Origin: Paramagnetospirillum magnetotacticum MS-1
GTDB lineage: Bacteria > Pseudomonadota > Alphaproteobacteria > Rhodospirillales > Magnetospirillaceae
DNA: 64,000 nt
Direction: 5' to 3'
Assembly (NCBI RefSeq): GCF_000829825.1
Contig: NZ_JXSL01000019.1
Coordinates: 39,221 to 103,220 of the forward strand
Of this stretch, positions 7,932-16,035 are shown piece by piece. A program made the position numbers and the translations under genes. Numbering within the stretch: the stretch's first letter is position 1; the number at the start of each line of letters is the position of its first letter. Below the pieces are notes generated by a model that had not been told where the DNA came from, made no database searches, and saw only the letters and a program-made list of their open reading frames with translations.

Positions 7932-10002
7932 GCCTGGCGCATGGCCGACAGGAAGCCTTCCACCTTGGCCTTCACGTCGCGGGCCTGACGGGCAAGGCCA
8001 TCGGCGTCGCCCAGCACCGCCTGGGCGGCGGTGCCCGTGGCGCCGGAGGCGTCGCGGACGGTTTCGATCTTTTCCGACACTTCGCCGGTCCGCTGGGCCG
8101 CCTGATCGACGCTACGGGCGATCTCCTGGGTGGCTTGGCCCTGCTCGGCCACGGCGTGGGAGATGGTGGCGGAAATGTCGTTGATGGCCGAGATGGTGGT
8201 GGCGATGCCGCCGATGGAATCCACCGCGTCTCGGCTGGCGGCCTGGATGTCGCCGACCTGGGCTGTAATATCCTGGGTGGCCCGCGCCGTCTGGTTGGCG
8301 AGGTTTTTGACCTCATTGGCGACCACGGCGAAGCCCTTTCCAGCCTCGCCAGCCCGCGCCGCCTCGATGGTGGCGTTGAGCGCCAGTAGATTGGTCTGCT
8401 CGGCGATCTGCTGGATCAGTTCGATGACCTCGCCGATGCGGGTGGCGGCTTCGGCCAGACCGGCGATGCGGGTATTGGTCTGGGTAGCCTCGCTGGTGGC
8501 ATCGGCGGCCATGCGCGACGAATCCGCCACCTGACGTTGAATCTCCTGGATGGAGGCGGTCAGCTGTTCGGCGGCGGCGGCAACCTTGGAGACATTGGAC
8601 GAGGCCTCGACCGCCGCCGAGGCGACCGCATTGGACAGGCCGTCGGTGGTCTTGGCCTGATGCAGCATCTGTTCGGCATTGGCGCGCATGGTTTCCGCCG
8701 CCTCGGCCACCTGGACCAGAGTCTGGCTCATGGCGGCGTCGAACCCGGCTGATAACTGGCCCTGGCGCTCGGCCTTTTGGGTGATGGCCTGCTGCGAGTC
8801 CCGGTGGCGGCGGCATTGACCTTGAAGACCTCCATGGCCTTGGCCATCTCGCCGATCTCGTCGATGCGGCCCAGGGCAGGCACCATGACCGCCATGTCGC
8901 CCTCGGCCAGACGGGTCATGGCCAGGGTCATGCCGGAAATGGGATCGATGATGGAACGCGACATCAGCACCACGATCAGGCCGGTCAGTCCAAGGCCGAG
9001 GACCAGCAGCACCCATTCCAGCAAGGCCAGAGAGCCGATGGCATCGGCGATGGTTGCGGCCTCCTGCTTCAACTCGGCACCATGGTGATCGACCAGGCCG
9101 TCGGCGCGTGTGCCGTCGGCATTCTTCGTGCCAGCCAGGAAGGTCAACAGCCGGTCGGCGCGCGGCGCGATTTCAGTGCGCGACAGGAACTGCGCCATAT
9201 TCCATTTCTCCGAGGCGCGGATGGCGAACATCTCCTTGGACAGGGCGTCGAAGCTGTCCGAATCCTTCAGCAGCGCCGCCAGCGAGGCCCGCTGCCCAGG
9301 GGTCAGGGCCGCCGCATTCTTGTTCAAAGCATCCATCTGATCACGCACCCAGGGCCACACGCCCTGGAACTGTTCGGAGAACTGGGCATCACCGGCCAGC
9401 AGGTAGGCCCGCACATTAGCCACGCTGACCGAGATGCCAGCGCGGATATCGCCCATGATGGCGAACAATTGCTTACGTTCCGGGGTGGCGGCGAGATCCA
9501 CTTCGGTGTTGAGGATCTCGGAGATGCGCTCGAGCATGGCGGTGGCCACGGGGCCGCCCTGATCCACCAGCAGCTTGGTCGCAGGCTGTTCATCGGGGGA
9601 GCGGGCGATGACCTGCACCCGGTCCTGGGCGGCGCGGAACTCGTCGAGCACCGTCTTGAAACTTTCCCAGCCCGCCTTTTCCTCGGCCCGGTCCCAGTCG
9701 GCGGACAGTTTGTCCATGGCGGCCTTGGCCTGATCGATGTCACGCCAGATGGCGGCCCGTTCCTGCTTGTCGTCCTCGCGCCCCGTGAGCATCCAGCCCG
9801 ACAGCGCCGCCAGGGAGGCGTTGATGGAATTGACCAGCCGGGCGCTGGTGGCCGCCGTCGGTACCCGCTTTTCGGTGATGCTGTGGGTCAGCGTGCCGAT
9901 ACCGGCGATCTTGGTCACCGTGGTGCCCACCATCACCACCATGATCAGCAAAACTGCGCTGAAACCGGCGATCAAACGACCCCGGATGCGAAGATTGTTC
10001 AT
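7928..10002 (-). pseudogene. Methyl-accepting chemotaxis protein, broken by a frameshift near 8800
   Basis: The first part (10002 to about 8805) encodes a membrane segment, a long helical periplasmic sensor region of about 290 residues (helical-bimodular-like), a second membrane segment and a HAMP domain ending '[12 protein letters not shown]'. The frame then runs out at 8728. A second frame, open from about 8800 to 7928, supplies the rest: a linker '[13 protein letters not shown]' and a complete signalling domain with the hairpin tip '[31 protein letters not shown]'. Restoring one C in the run at about 8801-8803 would join them as '...NAAATRDSQQ...'. It is a true one-base deletion or an assembly error; the lack of other damage favours a recent event. 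The start overlaps the stop of the multiheme cytochrome gene (ATGA), so receptor and cytochrome are translationally coupled. Confidence 0.85.
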
Positions 10003-11171
10003 GGGTGATCTCCTGACGGGGAAGGCCGCTCGATTTCGGTGGTGAACAGGCGATAGATGCTGGACCGGGTCCGGGAATCCGCCTCGGCGATCAAGCGGGA
10101 AGCGGCGCTGGATTTCGGCAGGTCCCGGCGCAGCTGGGCATAGGTCACCGAGTGGTAGAAATCATCCGGCTGCACCTCCAGCCAGACCCGCGCCCGTGTG
10201 GCGTCCTTCCAAGCGATCTCCACCGATGCGGTCTGTCCCGGAGCCAATCGGGTGTCTGAGATTTCGCGCCAATCGCTGCCGTCGAACTCGACCCGGCGCT
10301 GGATGATATGGGTCTTCTCGGTGCCGGGCCTAGGCTGGCCCGCCCCGTCCAGCAGCACCGCATGGAGGATGACCTTGGGGGTGACATAGGTGGGAAAGGC
10401 GTGTCCCACGCCGGTGGAGGTCACGGCGAACCGCGCCTTGTCCTGGTCGGACGAGGTTTTGGGCGTCAGGCCGGCGGCGGTGGTGGCGGGATCATGGATA
10501 CCGCGCCACAGATGCTGGCGGTCGGGCATGTGGCAGAACTGACAGGTCTGACCGGCGGCGGCCTGGGGGCTGGCCCGCCATTCCTCGATTGTGTTTTCCA
10601 GCGGCTTGCCGTTGATGGCCTGATCGGCGGAGAACTGATGGCAGGCGGCGCAGAACTCCGAGCGCTCGAAATCCTTGGTTCCGGTAAAGCCGCCGTGGGG
10701 CAGGTCGCCTGTGATCCGTCCCACCGCCCCGGTGCTGCGCTGGGGCGGGCCAAAGCGTTGGTGGCCGCGCAGGTGACAGCCGCCACAGGAATTACCGGCG
10801 GCGGCCAACCCCTGGGCCTCGGGCCGATGGGCATTGCCCTTCTTTCTCGCCGCCTCGAAAGCCGCCGCCTGCTCGGCCAATGGGGCATGGCAGTCGAGGC
10901 AGTCTTGGGTGTCTTCCTTCGACAAGGCCAGCAACTGGCCGACCAGACCGGGAGAGAAGGCCTTGGAATGCAGCGAGCCGCTCCACTGCGCCAGCTTGTC
11001 GGGGTGGCAGGCGCCGCAGGATTGCGGGTCCAGGGACTCTTCCAACTCCGACCATGCGGCCGGTGGTATGCCCTGGGCTTTAAGCGGCCGTGACCAGTAT
11101 TCCTCCGCCTCGGCGCCGAAGCAGAGGAAAAGGGGCAAGAGCGCCAGAATCCGGCCAAGAATTGCCCTCAT
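9999..11171 (-). CDS. Secreted pentaheme c-type cytochrome
   Basis: A 390-residue protein with a signal peptide (residues 1-22) and five CxxCH heme sites: CGACH 52-56, CLDCH 91-95, CGGCH 129-133, CAACH 174-178 and CQFCH 210-214. The layout with extra histidines resembles the cytochrome c554-like multiheme group. The last 150 residues have no heme site and read as beta-rich ('VGHAFPTYVTPKVILHAVLLD'). I start at 11171 because that ATG overlaps the stop of the preceding gene (ATGA) and begins the signal peptide; the frame is open further upstream without one. It is periplasmic, for electron transfer or redox sensing. The stop overlaps the chemoreceptor start, an unusual coupling for a cytochrome. 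Confidence 0.9.
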   Translation of the reverse strand: MRAILGRILALLPLFLCFGAEAEEYWSRPLKAQGIPPAAWSELEESLDPQSCGACHPDKLAQWSGSLHSKAFSPGLVGQLLALSKEDTQDCLDCHAPLAEQAAAFEAARKKGNAHRPEAQGLAAAGNSCGGCHLRGHQRFGPPQRSTGAVGRITGDLPHGGFTGTKDFERSEFCAACHQFSADQAINGKPLENTIEEWRASPQAAAGQTCQFCHMPDRQHLWRGIHDPATTAAGLTPKTSSDQDKARFAVTSTGVGHAFPTYVTPKVILHAVLLDGAGQPRPGTEKTHIIQRRVEFDGSDWREISDTRLAPGQTASVEIAWKDATRARVWLEVQPDDFYHSVTYAQLRRDLPKSSAASRLIAEADSRTRSSIYRLFTTEIERPSPSGDHP

Positions 11172-11662
11172 TGCCCCGGCCCGAGCCCAAGCTTGCCCTC
11201 GGTCTTGATCCGCGCCTGGGCGGCTTCGTCGTGGCGGTACCATTCCTCGGCTTCCGAAGAATTATGGGCCTTGACCCAGTCGCGGACAAAGCCGTTGGCG
11301 GCGATCCACTCACCGCCGGGGGGCTTGATCCGCTGAAGGGCGAAGGCGCGCACGCCTTCGTTGCTGGTGAACAGCCCGTCCACCGTGACCGATTTGCCGC
11401 AGAAGGGCAGCAGGTCGCGGGTGGCCCCGGCGAAAGGATCGGCATTCTTCATGGCCAGGATCAACGCGCCATCCTTTTTCAGCAGGCCAAGCTGACGGCG
11501 GCCCGCGCCGCAATCCTTGGGGCAATCCCTGGTCAGGGCGCATTGAATATCGACCACAATGCCTGCGAAGCTGGCCGCTTGCTCGCCCGGCAGGCCCCAG
11601 GACTCCGCCGCACCGGCGGGGCTGGCGATCAGCAGGGGAAGAATGAGCAAGAGTTTGCGCAT
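11168..11662 (-). CDS. Small secreted cysteine-containing protein of unknown function
   Basis: After a signal peptide (MRKLLLILPLLIASPAGAAES) comes a core 'FAGIVVDIQCALTRDCPKDCGAGRRQLGLLKKDGALILAMK', with three close cysteines and a fourth in 'LLPFCGKSVTVDG'. The pattern (V-x-D-x-x-C, two more cysteines, then G-L-x-x-x-D-G-x-L) is shared with the next upstream gene, so the two look like paralogues with a small beta-barrel fold. I start at ATG 11662, with GGGGAG about eight bases ahead; a GTG nine bases earlier is less likely. The stop overlaps the start of the pentaheme cytochrome gene. A periplasmic partner or maturation factor of that cytochrome is possible; I do not recognise a named family. 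Confidence 0.75.
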   Translation of the reverse strand: MRKLLLILPLLIASPAGAAESWGLPGEQAASFAGIVVDIQCALTRDCPKDCGAGRRQLGLLKKDGALILAMKNADPFAGATRDLLPFCGKSVTVDGLFTSNEGVRAFALQRIKPPGGEWIAANGFVRDWVKAHNSSEAEEWYRHDEAAQARIKTEGKLGLGPGQ

Positions 11663-11667
11663 GCTTA

Positions 11668-12111
11668 TCACTCCCCGTATGGCTGGATGCCGTTATCGGC
11701 ATGGGTCTGATTGACGATGCCGTGATCGTCCATCACCTGATCGATCAGGAGATAGCGCAGCCCGTCACGCTCGATGATGTCGCCCTCGACCGAGACTTCG
11801 TGGGTCTGAAGGCGGAGCAGACGCGGATTGGCGACGTTCTCCTTGTCCTTGTCGACCTTGAGGATGGTGTAGAGGGTGCCGTCGCTGGTGCGCAGGCCCA
11901 CCGGGATGCCGCCGACGGCGCACCAGATGGCGCATTGGTGGTGGGCGGTGCCCAGGGCAAACATGATACCGGTGGTTTGGCACCAGGAATCGATCACCTC
12001 GCCGGTCAGCTTGACCCGATGACCGGCGCCCCGGCTGGGCGGAATGGCAACAACCAGCAAGGCCAGCCCGGCCAGGACCAGTATCCATTGCCTGGGGAGA
12101 ATTGCCCTCAT
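11668..12111 (-). CDS. Small secreted protein, paralogue of the adjacent cysteine protein
   Basis: A 147-residue product with an N-terminal membrane/signal segment (residues 8-28), then 'KLTGEVIDSWCQTTGIMFALGTAHHQCAIWCAVGGIPVGLRTSDGTLYTILK'. Three cysteines, a His pair and the 'VGLRTSDGTLY' strand parallel the neighbour at 11168-11662. The His/Cys cluster could bind metal or heme. It has a strong ribosome site (AAGGAGG six bases before the ATG). It lies five bases ahead of the next gene in the cytochrome operon and is preceded by a strong hairpin. No activity can be assigned. Confidence 0.75.
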   Translation of the reverse strand: MRAILPRQWILVLAGLALLVVAIPPSRGAGHRVKLTGEVIDSWCQTTGIMFALGTAHHQCAIWCAVGGIPVGLRTSDGTLYTILKVDKDKENVANPRLLRLQTHEVSVEGDIIERDGLRYLLIDQVMDDHGIVNQTHADNGIQPYGE

Positions 12112-12133
12112 GATCGCCTCCTTTAAACAGAAT

Positions 12134-12165
12134 GCGGCCAGCCGGGACAGATCCCGGCTGGCCGC
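12134..12165 (-). terminator. Perfect 14-bp hairpin between the NPCAAK gene and the cytochrome operon
   Basis: The arms at 12134-12147 and 12152-12165 are perfectly complementary around a four-base loop and very GC-rich. On the minus strand it follows the NPCAAK gene by 10 bases and precedes the ribosome site of the next gene. The T run after it is weak (TTCTGTTT), so it may be a partial terminator or an mRNA-processing/stability element that sets the ratio of the first gene to the rest. Confidence 0.6.
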
Positions 12166-12175
12166 CCGGGGAGGA

Positions 12176-12418
12176 CTACATCTTCTTGGCGGCGCAGGGA
12201 TTGGCTGGCTTGGCGGCGCAGGGGTTGGCGGGCTTCTTGTCCATCATGGCCTTGTCGTCCATGGCCTTCTTGTCGTCCATGGTCTTTTTTGCGGCGCAGG
12301 GGTTCGCGGCCTTGGCGGCGCAGGGATTGGCGGCCTGGGCATAGGCCCCGGCGCTGCCCAGGGCCACGAAGCTGCCGACGGCGATGGTGAAGGCGAGGGT
12401 CCGAAGTGACGTGAGCAT
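12176..12418 (-). CDS. Small secreted protein with NPCAAK repeats
   Basis: An 80-residue product. A signal peptide ending 'GSAGAYAQ' leads to a mature part of about 52 residues made of two blocks of two NPCAAK motifs, separated by a charged spacer 'KKTMDDKKAMDDKAMMDKK'. Each repeat gives one cysteine in a Lys/Ala context, so the mature protein has four evenly set cysteines. I start at 12418 because GGAG lies six bases ahead of that ATG; an ATG 12 bases earlier is in frame. It is first in the minus-strand set leading to the pentaheme cytochrome. Thiol-based metal or heme handling is possible, but no function is known to me. Confidence 0.75.
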   Translation of the reverse strand: MLTSLRTLAFTIAVGSFVALGSAGAYAQAANPCAAKAANPCAAKKTMDDKKAMDDKAMMDKKPANPCAAKPANPCAAKKM

Positions 12419-12871
12419 GCAAGTCTCCATGATTAAGACCAACCGCGTTAGAACCGCGTGGTCATGTTCACCAGCCAAGGCGGCGTGGTGTCGGCGAGCC
12501 GGGTCTCGACCACTTTGTCGAGTCCGGAAAGGATCAGACGTCCGACCAGCAGCACCCTGCCCAGGATTGGGCTTGGTAAGGGGGAACGTCTGTCCTGGTT
12601 TCGCCGCCGCTCACGCGAAGGTTACGTGGGGGGAGGTGGAATTTATGGGGGGAAGGGGAAGACTTCCTGGCCGTCCCATCTGCAATTTGATGCTGGGGTG
12701 GTTGGCGAGGACCTGGGCGCCACCTGGGGGGCGACTGGTCGGGTCGGTTGTTTATTGCCGGGGATGGCTGATGCCAGGCCGTGTTGAATGACCGCTTTTT
12801 GGTCAGTTCGACTCAGCAGAGTTTTGCTAAACATTTGGAAGCAGAAAAATCTTGTAAAAACAATGTGTTAG
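12419..12871. other. Non-coding gap between the hydrogenase and the cytochrome operon
   Basis: About 450 bases without a convincing gene; the short open frames here lack family features and ribosome sites. It should contain the 3' end of the hydrogenase transcript and the promoter of the NPCAAK gene. A short inverted repeat (TGACC at 12789-12793, GGTCA at 12801-12805) with a T-rich loop lies about 70 bases past the hydrogenase stop. No clear -35/-10 pair was identified. Confidence 0.5.
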
Positions 12872-14317
12872 CTAATGAACGGTACAGACCATGCAAGGAT
12901 CGAAGGAGCGGACCACATGCTGGACTGCTACCGGCGTGGTCTCTCCAGGCAGTACGGGGGTTCCGGCCAGGGCCATTTCCAGAGCTCCCGGATTGCCCTG
13001 GGCATCGCGGGGAGAGAAGTTCCAGGTGGTGGGGGCGATGATCTGGTAATGGGCGATGCGCCCGCCGTCCAGGCCGATCCAATGGCCCAGTGTGCCGCGG
13101 GCGGCTTCGACCAGCCCCGTGCCAGGGCCATCCCCAAGATCGGTGGGGGGAAAACAGAACGGTTCGGCCGGGCGGATGGCGCGGATCCAGGTTTCCATGG
13201 CGGGGATCAGCCGGGCCAGTTCCAGCAGGCGCGCCACCACCCGATCCTGCACCGAGCCGCCGGGCCGGGTCTTGATCAGGTCGCGGATCAGGGGATGGCC
13301 GTCCACCATCTGGCGGGCCAGGGCTCCGACCTCGGCCACCTGGCCCGCCAGGCGGGGCGCCTTGCACCAGCTGTAGCCTTCGGGCTTATCGGGCGAGGGA
13401 ATGGTCTTTCCGGCGGAAGGCGAGGCGGTTGTGCCCTCCATCCAGGAATGGGCGTGATCCTCGGTGACCTGGGTGGGATCGAAGACCGTCAGGGCGTCCC
13501 GGTCCCAGACGCCGGGGGCGAACAGGCCAAAGCTGCCCGACGAGATGAAGCGGCCGGGGCCGGACCCCAGACCCGTGAAGTTCAGGTGGCGGGCGATATG
13601 CAGGAACAGGCGGAAATCGCCGCGATCGAATGGAGCGGCATCGGCCCAGGCCTCCAGGGCCGCGATGCCGTTCAGAGCGGCGATGGACTCCAGGCTGTCG
13701 GCGAAAAGATGGGTTTCCAGCGCCTCGCGGAATTCGGCGAGGATGGACAACAGGCGGATCTTCTCGCCCGGATCAATTCCCTTGGTGACGCCGCCCGGCT
13801 GCAGCGCCAGCGAGTGGGGCCACTTTCCCGCCAACAGGCCCATCAGGTGGAGAAAACGGGCGCGGGCAGGCAACAAAGTGCGGGCGCATTCGCCGTCACC
13901 CGCCGCGAAGCGCCGCCTTGCCGTCTGGAACCACGGGTGCTCGCTGTAACAAGACCGCGCCAGATCGGGGGCGAAGAACAGCATGAAGTGGGTCAGGTGG
14001 TCTGCGGCATTCTCGCAAGCCAGGATCAGATTGGTGGCCAAGCTGCCGTTGTCGGGCATGCTCGCCTGTCCCAGATCCGCCAGGGCGCGGGCCGCCGCCA
14101 CCGATTGCGAAACCGAGCAGATGCCGCAGATGCGCGGCGCGATGACGAGGCAATCGGCGGCCGGACGGCCCAGCAGAATCTGCTCGAAGCCGCGATAGAG
14201 GGGGGCGTTGACGCGGGCCTCGGCGACGGCGCCGTCCTGAATGTCCAGGGTCACTTCCAGATCGCCCTCGACCCGGTTGAAGGGGCCGACGATGAGACGG
14301 GTGGGGTTTTGGGTCAT
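12872..14317 (-). CDS. [NiFe] hydrogenase large subunit, group 2 (HupV/HoxC sensor-like)
   Basis: A 481-residue catalytic subunit. The N-terminal nickel motif is RICGICSVSQ at 62-71 (Cys64, Cys67), with Gln where most uptake enzymes have His, as I recall for group 2 enzymes. The second motif is the very end of the protein: DPCMVCTVH, with Cys475 and Cys478 followed directly by the stop after His481. There is thus no C-terminal peptide for a maturation protease to remove, a trait of the H2-sensing HupV/HoxC type. The start overlaps the small-subunit stop (ATGA). No histidine-kinase partner, maturation gene or hyp gene is adjacent. The sensor role is inferred from sequence type. Confidence 0.88.
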   Translation of the reverse strand: MTQNPTRLIVGPFNRVEGDLEVTLDIQDGAVAEARVNAPLYRGFEQILLGRPAADCLVIAPRICGICSVSQSVAAARALADLGQASMPDNGSLATNLILACENAADHLTHFMLFFAPDLARSCYSEHPWFQTARRRFAAGDGECARTLLPARARFLHLMGLLAGKWPHSLALQPGGVTKGIDPGEKIRLLSILAEFREALETHLFADSLESIAALNGIAALEAWADAAPFDRGDFRLFLHIARHLNFTGLGSGPGRFISSGSFGLFAPGVWDRDALTVFDPTQVTEDHAHSWMEGTTASPSAGKTIPSPDKPEGYSWCKAPRLAGQVAEVGALARQMVDGHPLIRDLIKTRPGGSVQDRVVARLLELARLIPAMETWIRAIRPAEPFCFPPTDLGDGPGTGLVEAARGTLGHWIGLDGGRIAHYQIIAPTTWNFSPRDAQGNPGALEMALAGTPVLPGETTPVAVQHVVRSFDPCMVCTVH

Positions 14318-15336
14318 GGCGACTTGAATGGCTTGCGGGCGGGGGGGACGATGACGTGGTCGGCATGGGCATTGGTGCGCACCCGCTGGGGCGTCGCCGA
14401 TTTGGACAAGGCCGCCAGGGCCACGAACCACGCCTTGGGCATGTCCACCGGCAGGCCCACCGGGATTCCCGCCACCTTGGCGGTTTCCTGGAAAGGCCCA
14501 GACGGCGTCTCGAAGCAGGGCGAGGTGCAGTTGATACAGGCATAGCCGCCATCGGTGCACGAGCCATAGCCGTTCCAGCGGCGGATATTGCAGTCGCCCG
14601 GCGCCTGGGTGGCGCGGCAGCCGAGATTTTCCATCAGGCAGCCGCGATCGGAGGGGCGCGCCGCGCTGGCCTTGAACTCGTAGAACTCGTTGCGGCCGCA
14701 GCCGTGATGGGCCAGGTGATCGGCATAGGTCCGCGGACGGCCCAGGGCGTCCAGATGCTCGGCCGAGATATTGCCCAGCGCCAGGGCCGCCAGGGTCTCG
14801 ACCATCCAGCCGGGATGGGGGGCGCAACCGGCGATATTGACCACCGGCAGGCCAGAGCCGGAGCGGAAGGTCTTGCCCAGGGCACCTCCCAAATCCCAGC
14901 CGGAATACTGCAATCCGCGGGCGTCGGTGGGATTGTGTCCCGCCGCGGGCACGCCGCCGAAAGCGGCGCAGCTTCCCACCGCCACCACGGTACTGGCCTG
15001 CGCGGCCAGCCGGGAGATCCACTCCATCATGGGCTTGCCGCTGCCCGACAGCATCTGGAAGCGGCCGCTGCCCTGAGGGCCCAGAAGCACCGAGCCTTCG
15101 ACGCACAGGCAGTCGAGGCGGACCCGCCCGCTGGCGCAATCTTCCAGAATGCTCAGCGCTTCGGTACCGCTTTCCTCGGACAGCGAGGGATGCCACAGCA
15201 TGCGGATGCCGAAACGTTCGAGAGAGCGCAGCAACTCCGTGTCGTCGGCGGCCAGGGCCGACATGGTGCAGCCGCCGCAGCTGGCGGCTTGCAGCCACAG
15301 GAGGTTGAAGGTGTCGGAAGAAGAAGATGCCGCCAT
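14314..15336 (-). CDS. [NiFe] hydrogenase small subunit, group 2 (HupU/HoxB sensor-like)
   Basis: A 340-residue iron-sulfur subunit that begins directly with 'NLLWLQAASCGGCTMS' (Cys20 and Cys23 bind the proximal cluster). There is no twin-arginine leader and no C-terminal membrane anchor, so it is cytoplasmic, unlike group 1 uptake enzymes. Further cluster ligands lie in 'GSCAAFGG', 'GCAPHPGW', 'HHGCGRNEFYEF', 'GCLMENLGC' and 'GGYACINCTSPCF'. With the large subunit it should form a soluble heterodimer that binds H2. The gene lies 32 bases after the UPF0126 gene on the same strand and may be read from the same transcript. Confidence 0.88.
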   Translation of the reverse strand: MAASSSSDTFNLLWLQAASCGGCTMSALAADDTELLRSLERFGIRMLWHPSLSEESGTEALSILEDCASGRVRLDCLCVEGSVLLGPQGSGRFQMLSGSGKPMMEWISRLAAQASTVVAVGSCAAFGGVPAAGHNPTDARGLQYSGWDLGGALGKTFRSGSGLPVVNIAGCAPHPGWMVETLAALALGNISAEHLDALGRPRTYADHLAHHGCGRNEFYEFKASAARPSDRGCLMENLGCRATQAPGDCNIRRWNGYGSCTDGGYACINCTSPCFETPSGPFQETAKVAGIPVGLPVDMPKAWFVALAALSKSATPQRVRTNAHADHVIVPPARKPFKSP

Positions 15337-15368
15337 GACTTCACATTAAGCGCCGGGAGGAGGTGGGT

Positions 15369-16025
15369 TCAAGTCCCCTCGGTCGGCTCGTCGCGGCCGA
15401 TCAGGGCCCGCGCCGCCGGAGTCCGCCAGCCGAAACGGACCGAGGCCATCCGAACCAGAACCGTCACTCCCGCCCCGGCCAGGGCGGCGGGCTCGGCGGA
15501 GACACCCAGCCCCAGTCCCAGGGCGGCGAAGACCAATCCCCCCGCCAGGGCGGCGGCGGCGTAGAATTCGCCGGGGCGGAAGATCAGCGGGTCCTCACGG
15601 GTCATCAGGTCGCGCAGCATGCCGCCGCCCACCGCGTTGACCACGCCGATCAACAGGGCGGAAACCCAGCCCAGACCGGCATTTAGGGCTTTCTGCGCTC
15701 CGAATACGGTATAAAGGCCCAATCCCATGGCATCCACCAGCAGGAAGACCAGCGACAGGCGGTTGAGGGCCTGACCGAACAACAGGCCGATGAAACTGGC
15801 GACCAGTACGGCGGTCAGATAATGCGAGCCCAGAACCGAAGGGACCTGCTGCAAAAAGACACCGTCGCGCAACAGGCCGCCGCCCAGGCCGGTGACCAGG
15901 GCCAGAAAAAACACCCCGACCATGTCATAGCCTTTGCGCATGGCGGTCAGCGCACCGGTGACGGCGAACAGGAACGTCGCGGCGAGATCGAAGGCGAGGG
16001 GCAGAGTGAACTGGCCGATCAGCAT
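15369..16025 (-). CDS. UPF0126 / TRIC-type membrane cation channel family protein
   Basis: A 218-residue integral membrane protein with seven hydrophobic segments and two matching repeats, each with a glycine-rich motif before an Arg-Asp pair: 'GLGGGLLRDGVF' and 'AVGGGMLRDLMT'. This internal duplication is the mark of the UPF0126 family (YadS/YicG), bacterial homologues of trimeric intracellular cation channels. The start is 10 bases after the GGDEF gene stop, with a poor ribosome site, so translation may depend on its neighbours. No clear link to hydrogen metabolism is known. Confidence 0.88.
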   Translation of the reverse strand: MLIGQFTLPLAFDLAATFLFAVTGALTAMRKGYDMVGVFFLALVTGLGGGLLRDGVFLQQVPSVLGSHYLTAVLVASFIGLLFGQALNRLSLVFLLVDAMGLGLYTVFGAQKALNAGLGWVSALLIGVVNAVGGGMLRDLMTREDPLIFRPGEFYAAAALAGGLVFAALGLGLGVSAEPAALAGAGVTVLVRMASVRFGWRTPAARALIGRDEPTEGT

Positions 16026-16035
16026 GGCAAGCGGT

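Noticed and set aside
12643..12834. A 63-residue minus-strand frame in the gap after the hydrogenase
   Set aside because: It has no ribosome site or family feature and biased composition; it is more likely non-coding.
12872..15298. A long fused frame joining the hydrogenase large subunit to upstream sequence
   Set aside because: The upstream half is out of frame with the true small subunit; the large subunit begins at the ATG overlapping the small-subunit stop.
14356..15564. A 402-residue plus-strand frame across the hydrogenase small subunit
   Set aside because: It is repetitive Gly/Ala/His/Arg sequence from the reverse of a strongly coding gene and crosses a gene boundary.
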